Positions 45,887 to 54,706 are shown, counted from the stretch's first letter. The stretch is DNA of 64,000 nt from Ruminococcus hominis (GCF_014287355.1 NZ_JACOPE010000001.1:2790001-2854000); one strand, 5' to 3'. Notes: generated from the letters alone by a model not told the origin. Program-made: numbers and translations.

Positions 45887-46050
45887 CCTCATTCTTACTC
45901 AATATATTTTCGGGTAAAACAACGGGGGAGTTCCACTATTGTGGAAGTTCACCGTTGTTTTAGCTGAGTTCATGTAATTATTATTCTCACGAGGTCGAAA
46001 CAACCCCTAGTTGCTATGTATGCATATTAACAACAATTCTAAGAATGAGG
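45887..46050 (-). ncRNA. Retron ncRNA (msr-msd)
   Basis: The 11-nt repeats a1 (CCTCATTCTTA, minus strand, 46040-46050) and a2 (TAAGAATGAGG, 45887-45897) are perfectly complementary and bound a 164-nt RNA. Within it lies an msr stem GGGGU/ACCUC with a UGUUUCG loop. A long msd hairpin has AAAACAACGG pairing with CCGTTGTTTT and an inner TTCCAC/GTGGAA. A UAGC near 46012 is a candidate branching-G site. The position between effector and reverse transcriptase is standard. The exact msd ends need RNA data. Confidence 0.85.
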
Positions 46051-46959
46051 CGATTTATAGAATTCATTGTGCATCAACTCAACTCTTATTCTATCACACA
46101 ATCCAGCTCTTGTACATTCAGTTATCATTAATTTCATCGTTTCAAACCCAATATTAGTTAATTTATATGACGAATACTGTTCTCCTGTAATTTTTACTAT
46201 TTTCTTATCTTGAAACAGCAATTTTAAAGCCGCATTAAATAGTATTTTAAAATCATCATATACTACTTTTTCTTTATCCGAAATATAACCAATTATTTCC
46301 ACAAGTTCTTGTGAATTTAAGGTTTTAAAAAAATAGAGTAACAATTGTATAAAATAGTGCATTCCAACAATAGTTGTTAACTCAATCATACTGTTCTTAT
46401 TGCTACTCAATTTATTTTTCTCCCTTATATCTCTGGAGAGTCTCTTTGTAAAGTCCAACTCATCCTGCCCATATTCAATAACATTAAGCTTATTTCTTTT
46501 CTTCAAATATTTTATTGGTCCAAGCATAATAAAACTCTTATGTTTCGCTAAATTTTTATCCACTGCTGCAATTACTTTATCTACAGTATATTCATTGTTA
46601 GTAAATGCCCCCAGTTCAACCAAAGAGCCTGCACTTTCACAAATAATAACAATCACATGAGAATTACTCGCTAAAAACTGCTCGTAGCTTAATAAATCAG
46701 CATCCTTTGTTTTATTCAGAATCTCTATCAATAAATCTTCCGGATAAAATATTTTAAGTGGCTTATACCATAATGTCTTTTTTTCATTCTCAAGCAGTGT
46801 TCTCACTTTATCTCTTAAAGACTTATAATCCCTATTACTTGCACCTCCACATAGAAATACAACTATGTATTGCTCTCTAAATTTGCAATATATCTGCCGA
46901 TAAATCTCTTCGACTATTTTACATATATCTTTATTATATTTTGTATTCTGTTCTTTCAT
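46039..46959 (-). CDS. Retron effector: nucleoside-deoxyribosyltransferase-like with winged helix
   Basis: The protein has 306 residues. The N-terminal half (about 30-190) matches the Ec86/St85-type effectors: FLCGGAS (35-41), YPEDLL (72-77), IICESAGSLVELGAF (105-119, with Glu108 and Glu115) and KSFIMLGPIKYL. The C-terminal third (about 200-306) looks like a winged helix. In the Ec86 system this protein is held inactive by the reverse transcriptase and msDNA and kills or arrests the cell when phage disturb them. The a1 repeat overlaps its last four codons. A possible promoter TTGAAC-17-TACAAG lies just upstream. Confidence 0.9.
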   Translation of the reverse strand: MKEQNTKYNKDICKIVEEIYRQIYCKFREQYIVVFLCGGASNRDYKSLRDKVRTLLENEKKTLWYKPLKIFYPEDLLIEILNKTKDADLLSYEQFLASNSHVIVIICESAGSLVELGAFTNNEYTVDKVIAAVDKNLAKHKSFIMLGPIKYLKKRNKLNVIEYGQDELDFTKRLSRDIREKNKLSSNKNSMIELTTIVGMHYFIQLLLYFFKTLNSQELVEIIGYISDKEKVVYDDFKILFNAALKLLFQDKKIVKITGEQYSSYKLTNIGFETMKLMITECTRAGLCDRIRVELMHNEFYKSPHS

Positions 46960-47027
46960 AAAATATATAACCTCATCTTGTACTAAACTGCATCTTAAGG
47001 TTCAATATTATCTTTAAATATGTGTTT

Positions 47028-48188
47028 CTACAACTCCCAATACTTATTGATCACTGGTAACTCTCGTTTAAATAGCTGTGTAAATGTAATTATCTTGGTT
47101 CCTATCTGATTCAATAATATTCCACAAATATCCTTTTTTCCCAAAAAGCCTTTCCCTATATCCGTACCTTTTTCTAGCAACTCGATATTCTTATATAAAA
47201 GTTCTTTTATCCTCTCTTGAACTTCTGGAAATACCACCAATGTCATTTTATCTTCATATACTATTTCAGAAACTTTTTGTACGGTTATATCTTTGTTATC
47301 TTTCTTAGTGAAAATCCCTACGCCTGTAGGCGTTGCCAAAAAGCAATTCATATCCGTTGTTATGGTTTTACCTGATGATAATCTAAATCGGTCTTTAAGT
47401 GTAGTCTGACATTCTATGCTTGCTGAATGAGCTGGATTCCTTTGTGCTTCTTCAATTGATGGAATCACAAAATCAATAATCGTTTTACCTTCCCTTTCTT
47501 GTTGCTGTGATTTATTCCGTATTCCACATATATCCAGCAACTTTTGTAAATGATTCTCGAAAGCAGCACCAGCTCTTGATTTTGAACTTTGATAAATCGA
47601 AAACGAAATTAAATGTGTAATAGGATTCATCCTTGAAGAAACCTTTTCAAGAAAAACTTCTTGAGTTATTTTTTCATCCTTAACTTCATAGTATATTTCA
47701 TCTAGTTCATTAATCAATTTTCTGGTATTTGGATAACTATCATCCAATGTTCCATATATATTCTTTCTATAGTAAGGTAAGGCATTCGTTAATAGCTTAT
47801 CTGTGCATTCTTTATAATAATCAAGCTCAAGGAACAACAATTCTTTTAAAATTGTATCTGCATCATTTTCGATATCAGAAGGTTCCAACTCATGTCCTAT
47901 ATTAACAACATACCTCCTATATGCCTCTGCTGACATTTGTTTTTCACTTAACAAAAATTGTCCACGAACAACATTAATCAGTCCTTGTGTTCCCTGCAAT
48001 TCTTTCTCTACACCACCTTCTATATCTTTCTTTTTAAACGCATTATCAGGATCCTTCTCGTATAAGTTCACCCATTTTTTTATAGTTCCAATAGATGCTC
48101 CACACTCTAATGACGCTTTTTCTACAGAAATTTCTTTTTCAACAATTCTTTTACAAATTTGATATTTTATTTCTTTTGCATACACCAT
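47028..48188 (-). CDS. EcoRII-C-like restriction endonuclease with HTH
   Basis: The protein has 386 residues. An N-terminal transposase-type helix-turn-helix lies at about 5-50 (VEKASLECGASIGTIKKWV). The C-terminal half matches the EcoRII catalytic domain: SRAGAAFENHLQKLLDICGI, EGKTIIDFVIPS, then SIECQTTLKDRFRL. EcoRII itself has a catalytic Lys where this protein has Gln, giving an E-x-Q active site like that of BglII. EcoRII cuts CCWGG, and the same target is plausible here. It is the third gene after the methyltransferase, and 16 bp separate it from the MvaI/BcnI-like gene. Confidence 0.78.
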   Translation of the reverse strand: MVYAKEIKYQICKRIVEKEISVEKASLECGASIGTIKKWVNLYEKDPDNAFKKKDIEGGVEKELQGTQGLINVVRGQFLLSEKQMSAEAYRRYVVNIGHELEPSDIENDADTILKELLFLELDYYKECTDKLLTNALPYYRKNIYGTLDDSYPNTRKLINELDEIYYEVKDEKITQEVFLEKVSSRMNPITHLISFSIYQSSKSRAGAAFENHLQKLLDICGIRNKSQQQEREGKTIIDFVIPSIEEAQRNPAHSASIECQTTLKDRFRLSSGKTITTDMNCFLATPTGVGIFTKKDNKDITVQKVSEIVYEDKMTLVVFPEVQERIKELLYKNIELLEKGTDIGKGFLGKKDICGILLNQIGTKIITFTQLFKRELPVINKYWEL

Positions 48189-48204
48189 AAGTTATTTGTC
48201 TCCT

Positions 48205-49416
48205 TTAAATTAACTCATAAGTCTTCGGCTCTGGAAACAGCAAGTCCAAATCCTTCGGAAATATCTTAAACGGAAAACCATGATCTCTTACCGTACCATT
48301 TTCTTTCCTATGCATTATGTAATCTACTGTAATTATTCCTTCATCTATTAACTGCGGAAATAAACTTGCATTTGGATTCTTGGTATGAACAATTTTGTCA
48401 TATCTAAAAAATTCCTGTCCGTTTTCTATCTTGCTCGTAGCTTTTACCCAAAATGTTTCCTTATGCTTTTCCAATAGTCTCTGCTTCAATAACAAGAAGC
48501 TCCATTGTGCCACATAACGCCTTACCACATCATCTTTAGTGTAATAATTTATCAGCAAATCATTATCTACGTCCACTTCCAAATACAACCCCTGAGGATT
48601 CGGCACATTGGCTCGCAAAGTACAATTCAAATCAAATCTTTGAGAACCATCTTTTTGTTCTGCCCAATAACCATATGTATCAAGCAGTTTTACTCTATCC
48701 ATACCTCTACTATTTGCCCAGTCAGGTACCTGCGTAAACAAATTTACTCTGTTGCTTGTCTTTGGCTTGTTATATGTTGATGTCCTACTTGCCTTTAATT
48801 CTATTCCCTTATAATCCGGTAATTTCGAAGGATTTCTTGATATTCCCAAAGCATTCTCAAGAGTATCTCCCACACCAGGAGCTCCTACTGTAATACTAGG
48901 CAAAAATCCTCGATTATGAATTTCCTGAATCTTCGCTAATAACTCTTTCGCAATAGCATTATCATCATCAACAAACTGCTGAATAACTTCTCTAATAAAA
49001 CCCGAATTCATTGATTCAACAATTTCTTCATTAGATAAATTCAGCACATACATATTTCCTTTGTTAGCCAATACAGCTAACAAGTTACATGGTACGCAAT
49101 ACTGTTTCAGATTATAAAACCATATTCTAGGATCCCCCTGCTTCGTTATTGGTCTATATAAAGAAGCCTCTGTTTCTATCATCCTATCTGGTGTTAAATA
49201 ATAAGTTTTTACCAACGCTTTAAATTTAGGACCTTGTTTTTGTTCTGCATAATTATGAATACCCGCTTCCCTTAACATTTCCCTTAATGGTAACGTCGCA
49301 TCCATAATAGATTTTTGGTATCCTGTCGGTGTTGGTACCAAAAATGCCACTTGTAAACCTACATTAGCAAAGAATGGTAAAAAGCCTCTAATAGGCGTAT
49401 CTGACATTTTCAACAT
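48205..49416 (-). CDS. MvaI/BcnI-family restriction endonuclease
   Basis: The protein has 403 residues. The region GAPGVGDTLENALGISRNPSKLPDYKGIELKASR holds the family's D-x(n)-E-x-K active site (PDY, ELK). MvaI cuts CCWGG and BcnI cuts CCSGG as monomers without a second site. I start at the ATG at 49416 with GAAGAGTGAG upstream. The TTG at 49455 sits in the preceding hairpin. It lies directly downstream of the C5 methyltransferase and upstream of a second endonuclease gene. Confidence 0.85.
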   Translation of the reverse strand: MLKMSDTPIRGFLPFFANVGLQVAFLVPTPTGYQKSIMDATLPLREMLREAGIHNYAEQKQGPKFKALVKTYYLTPDRMIETEASLYRPITKQGDPRIWFYNLKQYCVPCNLLAVLANKGNMYVLNLSNEEIVESMNSGFIREVIQQFVDDDNAIAKELLAKIQEIHNRGFLPSITVGAPGVGDTLENALGISRNPSKLPDYKGIELKASRTSTYNKPKTSNRVNLFTQVPDWANSRGMDRVKLLDTYGYWAEQKDGSQRFDLNCTLRANVPNPQGLYLEVDVDNDLLINYYTKDDVVRRYVAQWSFLLLKQRLLEKHKETFWVKATSKIENGQEFFRYDKIVHTKNPNASLFPQLIDEGIITVDYIMHRKENGTVRDHGFPFKIFPKDLDLLFPEPKTYELI

Positions 49417-49447
49417 ATTGCTCACTCTTCTTTCTCTTAAAATAGCG

Positions 49448-49478
49448 CAAGGCAACCCGAAACATTCGGATTGCCTTG
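49448..49478 (-). terminator. Hairpin between methyltransferase and endonuclease genes
   Basis: A 14-bp stem (49448-49461 with 49465-49478) with one G-U pair and a 3-nt loop starts 6 bp after the methyltransferase stop. No strong U run follows. It may be a partial terminator or RNA stabiliser that lowers endonuclease expression relative to methylase. Confidence 0.55.
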
Positions 49479-49484
49479 TAATTG

Positions 49485-50810
49485 CTATACCTCTAAAACT
49501 CTCATTATTTCAGTTGCTATCGCCCTCGCTAATAATGGCGGTACAGCATTTCCAACTTGTGAATACTGAGGAACTTCTACACGTCTTCGCAATCCGCCGG
49601 TTGTCCTTTTCCCCAAAAACTCAAAACTATCATCAAACGACTGCATCCGTGCCAACTCTCTTACTGTAAATGTTCTCGGTTCAAATGGCGAAATATAGTC
49701 ATCCGCAATAGTCATAACTGTAGCTGACGGTCTAGTTCTATCCAATCTAGTGCGAATATTCTTTTTGGTTAGCAGAATATCTGTATTTTCTCTACTAACA
49801 TTGCCTGCTCTAAATAGTTCAACAACTGCTTCAGCATCAATCCCCATCTTCTCTACACAATGCGCTATCAATGCAGGAGAATTTGCAATATCTATTCCTT
49901 CAGACATAACACGATTTTTTAATGCCGCTCCATCTTCTCCTTCTCTGAAAAGTGCAAATCGTTCAGAAATGATTTGCTGATGTGTAGATACTTCATTATT
50001 GTGTATAATTCCATTACTGCTAATTGTATTTCCATTAATGTCTGGTGTACGTCCTTCTCTTGACCTCACTTGAAATTCGTTATCATTTATATGTACCTGA
50101 TTACGAACATTGTCATCCCGAATCAAGTCACTTATAGCATCTGTAATAGTTAAAGCCGTTTCATCAGTATGTGTTGCTTCTGGATATGCAGGAGCAACCA
50201 TATCATTCCTGTACGCCATAACAATTATTCGATTTCTCCTCTGCGGCACACCATAATGAGCCGCATTTAAAATTCTCGGTTCTAATGTATGATATCCTAT
50301 CAAATCAAGTTCATTTCGGAGTATATCTGGCACTAATTCCCCATCCTCATATTGATGTCCTGTCGCACCGACAAAGCCATAAAATCTTGTGTCTGTGAAT
50401 CCTGTTACATTCTCTAAAACAACATACTTTGGACGCACTTCACTAATTACTCTAACATATTCTCTAAACAACATATTTCTTGGATCATTAGGATCTCTTC
50501 TCCCAGCCCTACTAAATCCTTGGCAAGGTGGACCTCCAAATATTGCATCTATCTCTGGAATATCCTGTCCTCTAAATATCTCCAAATTCTGAATGGATTC
50601 TCTAATCATATCTCCATTCAGTTCCCTTATATCTCCTCTATGGAAATAAGTATTTACACCTTGATGTAATCCTAACTGTTCGTGTCTATTCATGTATGTT
50701 CGCTGAACATCAGAATTAATGTCACTAGAGAAAAGAATATGAAATCCTGCTTGAATAAGACCTTCACTCATTCCACCAGCACCACAAAACAAATCTATTG
50801 CATAAGCCAT
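49485..50810 (-). CDS. DNA (cytosine-5) methyltransferase
   Basis: The protein has 441 residues. It transfers a methyl group to cytosine at its recognition site and protects host DNA. Motif I is AIDLFCGAGGMSEGL. Motif IV is GGPPCQGFSRAGRRDPNDPRN with catalytic Cys96. Motif VI is ENVTGF, and motif X near the end is QVGNAVPPLLARAIA. I start at the ATG at 50810, with AAGGAGG 8 nt upstream. The ATG at 50831 would contain that site. Specificity is inferred as CCWGG from the two neighbouring endonucleases. A CCAGG site lies in its own leader at 50859-50863. Confidence 0.93.
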   Translation of the reverse strand: MAYAIDLFCGAGGMSEGLIQAGFHILFSSDINSDVQRTYMNRHEQLGLHQGVNTYFHRGDIRELNGDMIRESIQNLEIFRGQDIPEIDAIFGGPPCQGFSRAGRRDPNDPRNMLFREYVRVISEVRPKYVVLENVTGFTDTRFYGFVGATGHQYEDGELVPDILRNELDLIGYHTLEPRILNAAHYGVPQRRNRIIVMAYRNDMVAPAYPEATHTDETALTITDAISDLIRDDNVRNQVHINDNEFQVRSREGRTPDINGNTISSNGIIHNNEVSTHQQIISERFALFREGEDGAALKNRVMSEGIDIANSPALIAHCVEKMGIDAEAVVELFRAGNVSRENTDILLTKKNIRTRLDRTRPSATVMTIADDYISPFEPRTFTVRELARMQSFDDSFEFLGKRTTGGLRRRVEVPQYSQVGNAVPPLLARAIATEIMRVLEV

Positions 50811-50878
50811 TATCGTTTCCTCCTTATCCATAATTCTATCATCTGCATCACAAAATGTCCAGGACTTTATGTTCTTAT

Positions 50879-50907
50879 ATTCTAGAACATATGTTCTATT
50901 TTGTCAA
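50879..50907 (-). promoter_or_regulatory. Promoter of the restriction-modification operon with LexA-like palindrome
   Basis: TTGACA (50902-50907), a 17-bp spacer and TAGAAT (50879-50884). The spacer contains GAACATATGTTC (50885-50896), a perfect GAAC-N4-GTTC dyad as bound by Firmicute LexA/DinR. No controller (C) protein gene is present. The rest of the gap 50811-51034 holds nothing else I recognise. Confidence 0.65.
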
Positions 50908-51034
50908 TCTGAGTTTTAACTATTTTGATAATACATTCCTTACATTTGCTTGCAAACATACAGAATATATTATAACAGAATTTTATTCTGTTTTCCACAA
51001 AATTTTCCTATCAGTTACTGTTAAGTATTTTCTA

Positions 51035-52309
51035 TCACCTTCCTCTCCCAACATCCTTGACCTTTTCCCCAAGCCATTCCATAAACTTCTCGAGCAGATT
51101 AATCCCGCCAATCACAAACTGTTTCATAAACTCATATGCCTTTTCCAGCTTGTCCTTTAGGCTATGATTTTCCTCCCGCAATATCTGATTCTGATACCTC
51201 AGTTCTATTACATGCTCCTTCAGATAATCATCTCCATCGACCGAACCCAGCAGTTCCTTTTTAAGTCTTTCCGCCTCCTCAAGCTCAAATTCAGCCCGTT
51301 CAGTCTGTAATTTTGCAGTATCCGATATCATCATCCATTTGTCTGCCTCTTTTTTCGCCACCTCAATTTTCTTCTGTTTATCCGTGAGCTTATCAACATT
51401 CTCATAATATTCCAGCCGTAATTCAGAATTCTTTAAGCGTAAATTCGTTGTTTCCGACTGCAATTTCTGGTTTTCAGATATGGTATCGTCAAGCTTCTTT
51501 TGAGCCTCAGACTGTTCTTTTCTGAAATCATCTCGCTTACTTTCAATTTCTTTTTCCAGAGACTCAATCCGTTCCTCTTTTAATTCCAGAACAACCTGTG
51601 CACCCTCTATCTCTTCCTCAAGTGCAGCCACTTCTTTTGCCCGCTCCTGCTTCTTATAATTCAGTACGGATAAATGCTTATTGTGTGTATCTTTCTTTTT
51701 CCAGTCAATTCCGTACCGGCTCATAATCAGAGCAAGATCATCTTTCTCTGCCTCCGTCCACTGCTTCCATTCGGTGTTCCCTTTGCCTTCGCTTACAAAT
51801 CCTCTGGTAGCAAGTGCCGCCTTAAGACTTGTCTTTGTCTCCAAGCCTCTCTTGCAGCCGGATACCCAAGGGATAAAATTCAGATGCAAATGTGGCGTTT
51901 CTTCATCCAGATGAATATAGGCACCAATCACATAAAGCTGTGGATTGCGAAATTGAAACTTTTTCACATAATCCTTCATCACCCATGTTGCAACCTCTGC
52001 AGAATAACTACCTACTCCTGTATCATCCCTATTGCCTATCTGAACGATAACCTCATAAAATAATTTTTCCTGCTTGCTTCGGGAAATCTTATCATAATAA
52101 CTTTTAATTTGCCTGTCCTTGCGTTTCTGTTTTGCATTGTATTCCTTAAGCGCCTTGTCAAACAATTTATGATAAGCCTGCTTAATATCCTCATGGATAA
52201 GCGTGATATTATTCTTGATACGGCTGGCATCTACATTGTCAGCTATAAATCTTCTTGTGTTGTGCCCGATGGAACCTTCCCCATTCATAAAACTGATAGT
52301 TCTTTCCAT
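51035..52309 (-). CDS. MobV-family relaxase (Mob/Pre)
   Basis: The protein has 424 residues. It nicks oriT and leads the strand into a recipient during mobilization. The N-terminal domain (about 1-210) has the histidine motif YIHLDEETPHLHLNFIPW. The rest (about 220-410) is a long coiled coil rich in Glu and Lys. I use the ATG at 52309. A TTG two codons earlier is possible. No conjugation channel genes are present, so the element would need a helper. Six small hairpins upstream are the probable oriT. Confidence 0.92.
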   Translation of the reverse strand: MERTISFMNGEGSIGHNTRRFIADNVDASRIKNNITLIHEDIKQAYHKLFDKALKEYNAKQKRKDRQIKSYYDKISRSKQEKLFYEVIVQIGNRDDTGVGSYSAEVATWVMKDYVKKFQFRNPQLYVIGAYIHLDEETPHLHLNFIPWVSGCKRGLETKTSLKAALATRGFVSEGKGNTEWKQWTEAEKDDLALIMSRYGIDWKKKDTHNKHLSVLNYKKQERAKEVAALEEEIEGAQVVLELKEERIESLEKEIESKRDDFRKEQSEAQKKLDDTISENQKLQSETTNLRLKNSELRLEYYENVDKLTDKQKKIEVAKKEADKWMMISDTAKLQTERAEFELEEAERLKKELLGSVDGDDYLKEHVIELRYQNQILREENHSLKDKLEKAYEFMKQFVIGGINLLEKFMEWLGEKVKDVGRGR

Positions 52310-52366
52310 TGTCAAAATTCTCCTCTTTTGGTATGTATATAGGCACCTTCTTCTTATCCGTAATGA

Positions 52367-52550
52367 GTGCCGGATACGGCACGAAACAGCAGATTTTCCT
52401 AGGAAAGTTTTGTTACTTTTGTCAAAAGTAACGCAAAAGCACTTTTGACAGCTTCGCCATCAAAAATGCAGACCCGCAAGCGGGTTTTGCGCTCCTCGCC
52501 GGAGTGGCTGTACGGCTCTTCGAGCCGGGTAAAACTCCCTTACGGGAGTT
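52367..52550. other. Hairpin-rich region, candidate origin of transfer
   Basis: Six perfect small inverted repeats lie in 184 bp: GTGCCG/CGGCAC (52367-52382), GTTACTTTT/AAAAGTAAC (52412-52432), CAAAAG/CTTTTG (52434-52447), ACCCGC/GCGGGT (52472-52485), CGGCTC/GAGCCG (52513-52527) and AACTCCC/GGGAGTT (52533-52550). They fill the 308-bp gap before the relaxase gene, the usual site of oriT. The nick site is not identified. Confidence 0.55.
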
Positions 52551-52617
52551 TGTGAGCCACGGATACGCGGCATATCATTTACCATTCACAACTCCGATAA
52601 ATCCTATGCTAGCTCCC

Positions 52618-52995
52618 CTAATGAAAACAGTTCACCACATCATGCAGAACTACTTCCTCTGCTATCATTCTTGCCTGAGTTCGTAGCCGATACATTTCCA
52701 CAAAAGAATTCGACTGCTTTGGTTTATGTTTATGTAACCACTCATTTTCAATATCTTCCAGCAATTCATAAGCTACTTCATTTACTTCGGTTGCTTTGTC
52801 ATGTAATTCTCCAAATCGTACCAGACTTCTGTATCGCTGCGGATATTCCTTCTGTATGTAATCCATCCACATACGACCATATTTACCAACATCTTTACTG
52901 TTCTCCTCTCCACCTAATGTAATCAACGGATAAAATATGCCGTCTTTTTCTATGTATTTCACACCTAATTTTTCAAATAATGTTTCTTCGCTCAT
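52618..52995 (-). CDS. TnpV-like transposon-encoded protein
   Basis: The protein has 125 residues. The IFYPLITLGGEE and VGKYGRMWMDYIQKEYPQRYRSLVRFGEL segments match the TnpV family found in Tn4451-like and other Clostridial mobile elements. Its function is not known. I start at the ATG at 52995 with AAGGAAGTGA upstream rather than at 53037. It lies between the MobC-like gene and the oriT candidate. Confidence 0.8.
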   Translation of the reverse strand: MSEETLFEKLGVKYIEKDGIFYPLITLGGEENSKDVGKYGRMWMDYIQKEYPQRYRSLVRFGELHDKATEVNEVAYELLEDIENEWLHKHKPKQSNSFVEMYRLRTQARMIAEEVVLHDVVNCFH

Positions 52996-53026
52996 AGCAG
53001 TCACTTCCTTTATACAAAAATATCTG

Positions 53027-53398
53027 TTATTCCTCATTTGGTACTGTAAGCTGTTTCATATCTGTCAATGTTCCCAGCTGTTCCTTGAAACCATCCAATA
53101 TTTCCAGCATGGAACGGATGGGAGTAAGTAACTCCCCATCCATATCCGATGCCTTTTCTATCCTCTCAAGCTCGCGCCCAATTCTTTGCAGATTCTGCCG
53201 GAATTGCACTAACATCAGCGGATTACCAGTGGCAACCACCTTTTGATGAAGGACACTCTGGATTATATAATCCTGCTTGGTACGAAATCCGCTGAGTTTC
53301 ACTCTGTTATTCAGTTCTTCATTTTCCTCTGGTGACATGCGGAACGCTATTGTAACATTCCGCCATCTGTTTTTATCATCTCTATTCTTTTCTGACAT
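53027..53398 (-). CDS. MobC-like mobilization accessory protein
   Basis: The protein has 123 residues. The N-terminal VTIAFRMSPEENEELNNRV is a ribbon-helix-helix, and the MLVQFRQNLQRIGRELERI helix is typical of the MobC family that helps the relaxase at oriT. The gene begins inside the end of the integrase gene (17-bp overlap), with GGGAGG before the ATG. Confidence 0.8.
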   Translation of the reverse strand: MSEKNRDDKNRWRNVTIAFRMSPEENEELNNRVKLSGFRTKQDYIIQSVLHQKVVATGNPLMLVQFRQNLQRIGRELERIEKASDMDGELLTPIRSMLEILDGFKEQLGTLTDMKQLTVPNEE

Positions 53399-54476
53399 TA
53401 ATTAGTGCCTCCCTTTCCGTTTCCAGTTGTGCTGCCATATCCGTCTGCACCGTTGGAAATAAATGTGCATAATGATATGTGATATCAACCGCCTCATGCC
53501 CGACTCTTTCACCTATTGCCAATGCAGAAAATCCTAAATTGATTAGCAATGAAATGTGCGAGTGTCGTAATCCATGAATTCGTATTCTCTTCACTCCTGC
53601 AAGCTTTGCACCTCTGTCCATCTCGTGATGCAGATAACTTTTTGAAATAGTGAAAATTCTGTCACCATCCTTTATTCCATAAAATCTGCTGATAAAATTC
53701 TCCATCTCTACAGCAAGAAAATCCGGCATGACAATGGTTCTGTTACTCTTTGGTGTTTTCGGGTCTGTAATCACATCTTTGCCTTCCAGCCTCTGATATG
53801 ACTTATTTATCCGAAGAGTTTTCTTATCAAAATTGAAATCAGCCGGTGTTAGAGCCAGCAGCTCACCTTCGCGAATGCCTGTCCAATAAAGCATTTCAAA
53901 TGCATAATACGAAATTGGCTTATCTGCCACACACTCTAAAAATGCTTGGAATTCATCCTGCGTCCAAAACTCCATTTCCTTATTTTCTTCTTTACCCATG
54001 GTTCCGGCTTTTCGTGCCACATTATCTTTCAGACCATACATATTTACTGCATGATTTAATATGGCACTGAACTGATTATGAATGGTTTTCAGATAGGTAG
54101 GGGAGAATAACTCCCCATTATCCTTTTTCAGCTTCATAATCTTATTTTGCCACTGGATGACATCCGAGGTTCGAATATCATCCAGTTTTCGTTTCCCGAA
54201 ATAAGGCAGTATCCTTGTCTCAATAATGTGCTTCTTTGTCAGAAAAGTATTGCGTTTTATTCTTGGTTCTAAATCCATCAGATAAATATCCACAAAACTT
54301 TTGAAGCTCATACTGATACTCTGATCCTCTTTCAACTTGAAATTACGTTCCCATTCAAGGGCTTCGCTCTTCTTGGCAAATCCCCTCTTGGTTTTCTGTT
54401 TCCTTGCTCCGGTCAAATCCTTATAATAGGTTCTCACCTCCCACATTCCAGTCTTTTTATTCTTGATAACCGCCAT
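53382..54476 (-). CDS. int: Tyrosine recombinase / integrase
   Basis: The protein has 364 residues of the Tn916-type family. An N-terminal arm-type DNA-binding domain (about 1-50), a SAM-like core domain (about 60-150) and a catalytic domain follow. Catalytic residues are Arg in TGIREGELLAL, HGLRHSH, the following GH (VGHEAV) and Tyr in ITYHYAHL. It integrates and, with the excisionase, excises the element. It starts directly after the excisionase stop, so the two are coupled. The adjacent guaA 3' fragment suggests guaA as its target. Confidence 0.95.
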   Translation of the reverse strand: MAVIKNKKTGMWEVRTYYKDLTGARKQKTKRGFAKKSEALEWERNFKLKEDQSISMSFKSFVDIYLMDLEPRIKRNTFLTKKHIIETRILPYFGKRKLDDIRTSDVIQWQNKIMKLKKDNGELFSPTYLKTIHNQFSAILNHAVNMYGLKDNVARKAGTMGKEENKEMEFWTQDEFQAFLECVADKPISYYAFEMLYWTGIREGELLALTPADFNFDKKTLRINKSYQRLEGKDVITDPKTPKSNRTIVMPDFLAVEMENFISRFYGIKDGDRIFTISKSYLHHEMDRGAKLAGVKRIRIHGLRHSHISLLINLGFSALAIGERVGHEAVDITYHYAHLFPTVQTDMAAQLETEREALINVRKE

Positions 54477-54674
54477 CTATCCCACCTCCTTATCCGTAGA
54501 TAGCCCGTAGATTCGCTTCATAAAATACTGTGTACTGACACGTCCTTTTATTATCACGAATCCATCAGCCTCAAGTTCTGCATTTAGCCGTCGTATCAGT
54601 TTATAGGAATACGATAGTGAAACTCCCAGCATTTCCATGACATCCTGTGCTGTCAAAAACCTCTTGTTCTCCAT
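54477..54674 (-). CDS. xis: Excisionase-like small HTH protein
   Basis: The protein has 65 residues with a single winged helix of the excisionase/MerR type (FLTAQDVMEMLGVSLSYSYKLIRRLN). It would direct the integrase toward excision. GAGAGGAGG precedes the ATG. It is the first gene of the minus-strand element operon, under the promoter at 54740-54768. Confidence 0.8.
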   Translation of the reverse strand: MENKRFLTAQDVMEMLGVSLSYSYKLIRRLNAELEADGFVIIKGRVSTQYFMKRIYGLSTDKEVG

Positions 54675-54706
54675 AAGCTAATGCCTCCTCTCTTTCGTTT
54701 TATTAT

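Noticed and set aside
50811..51034. Controller (C) protein for the restriction operon
   Set aside because: No small HTH gene is present. Regulation must come from the palindrome or from elsewhere.
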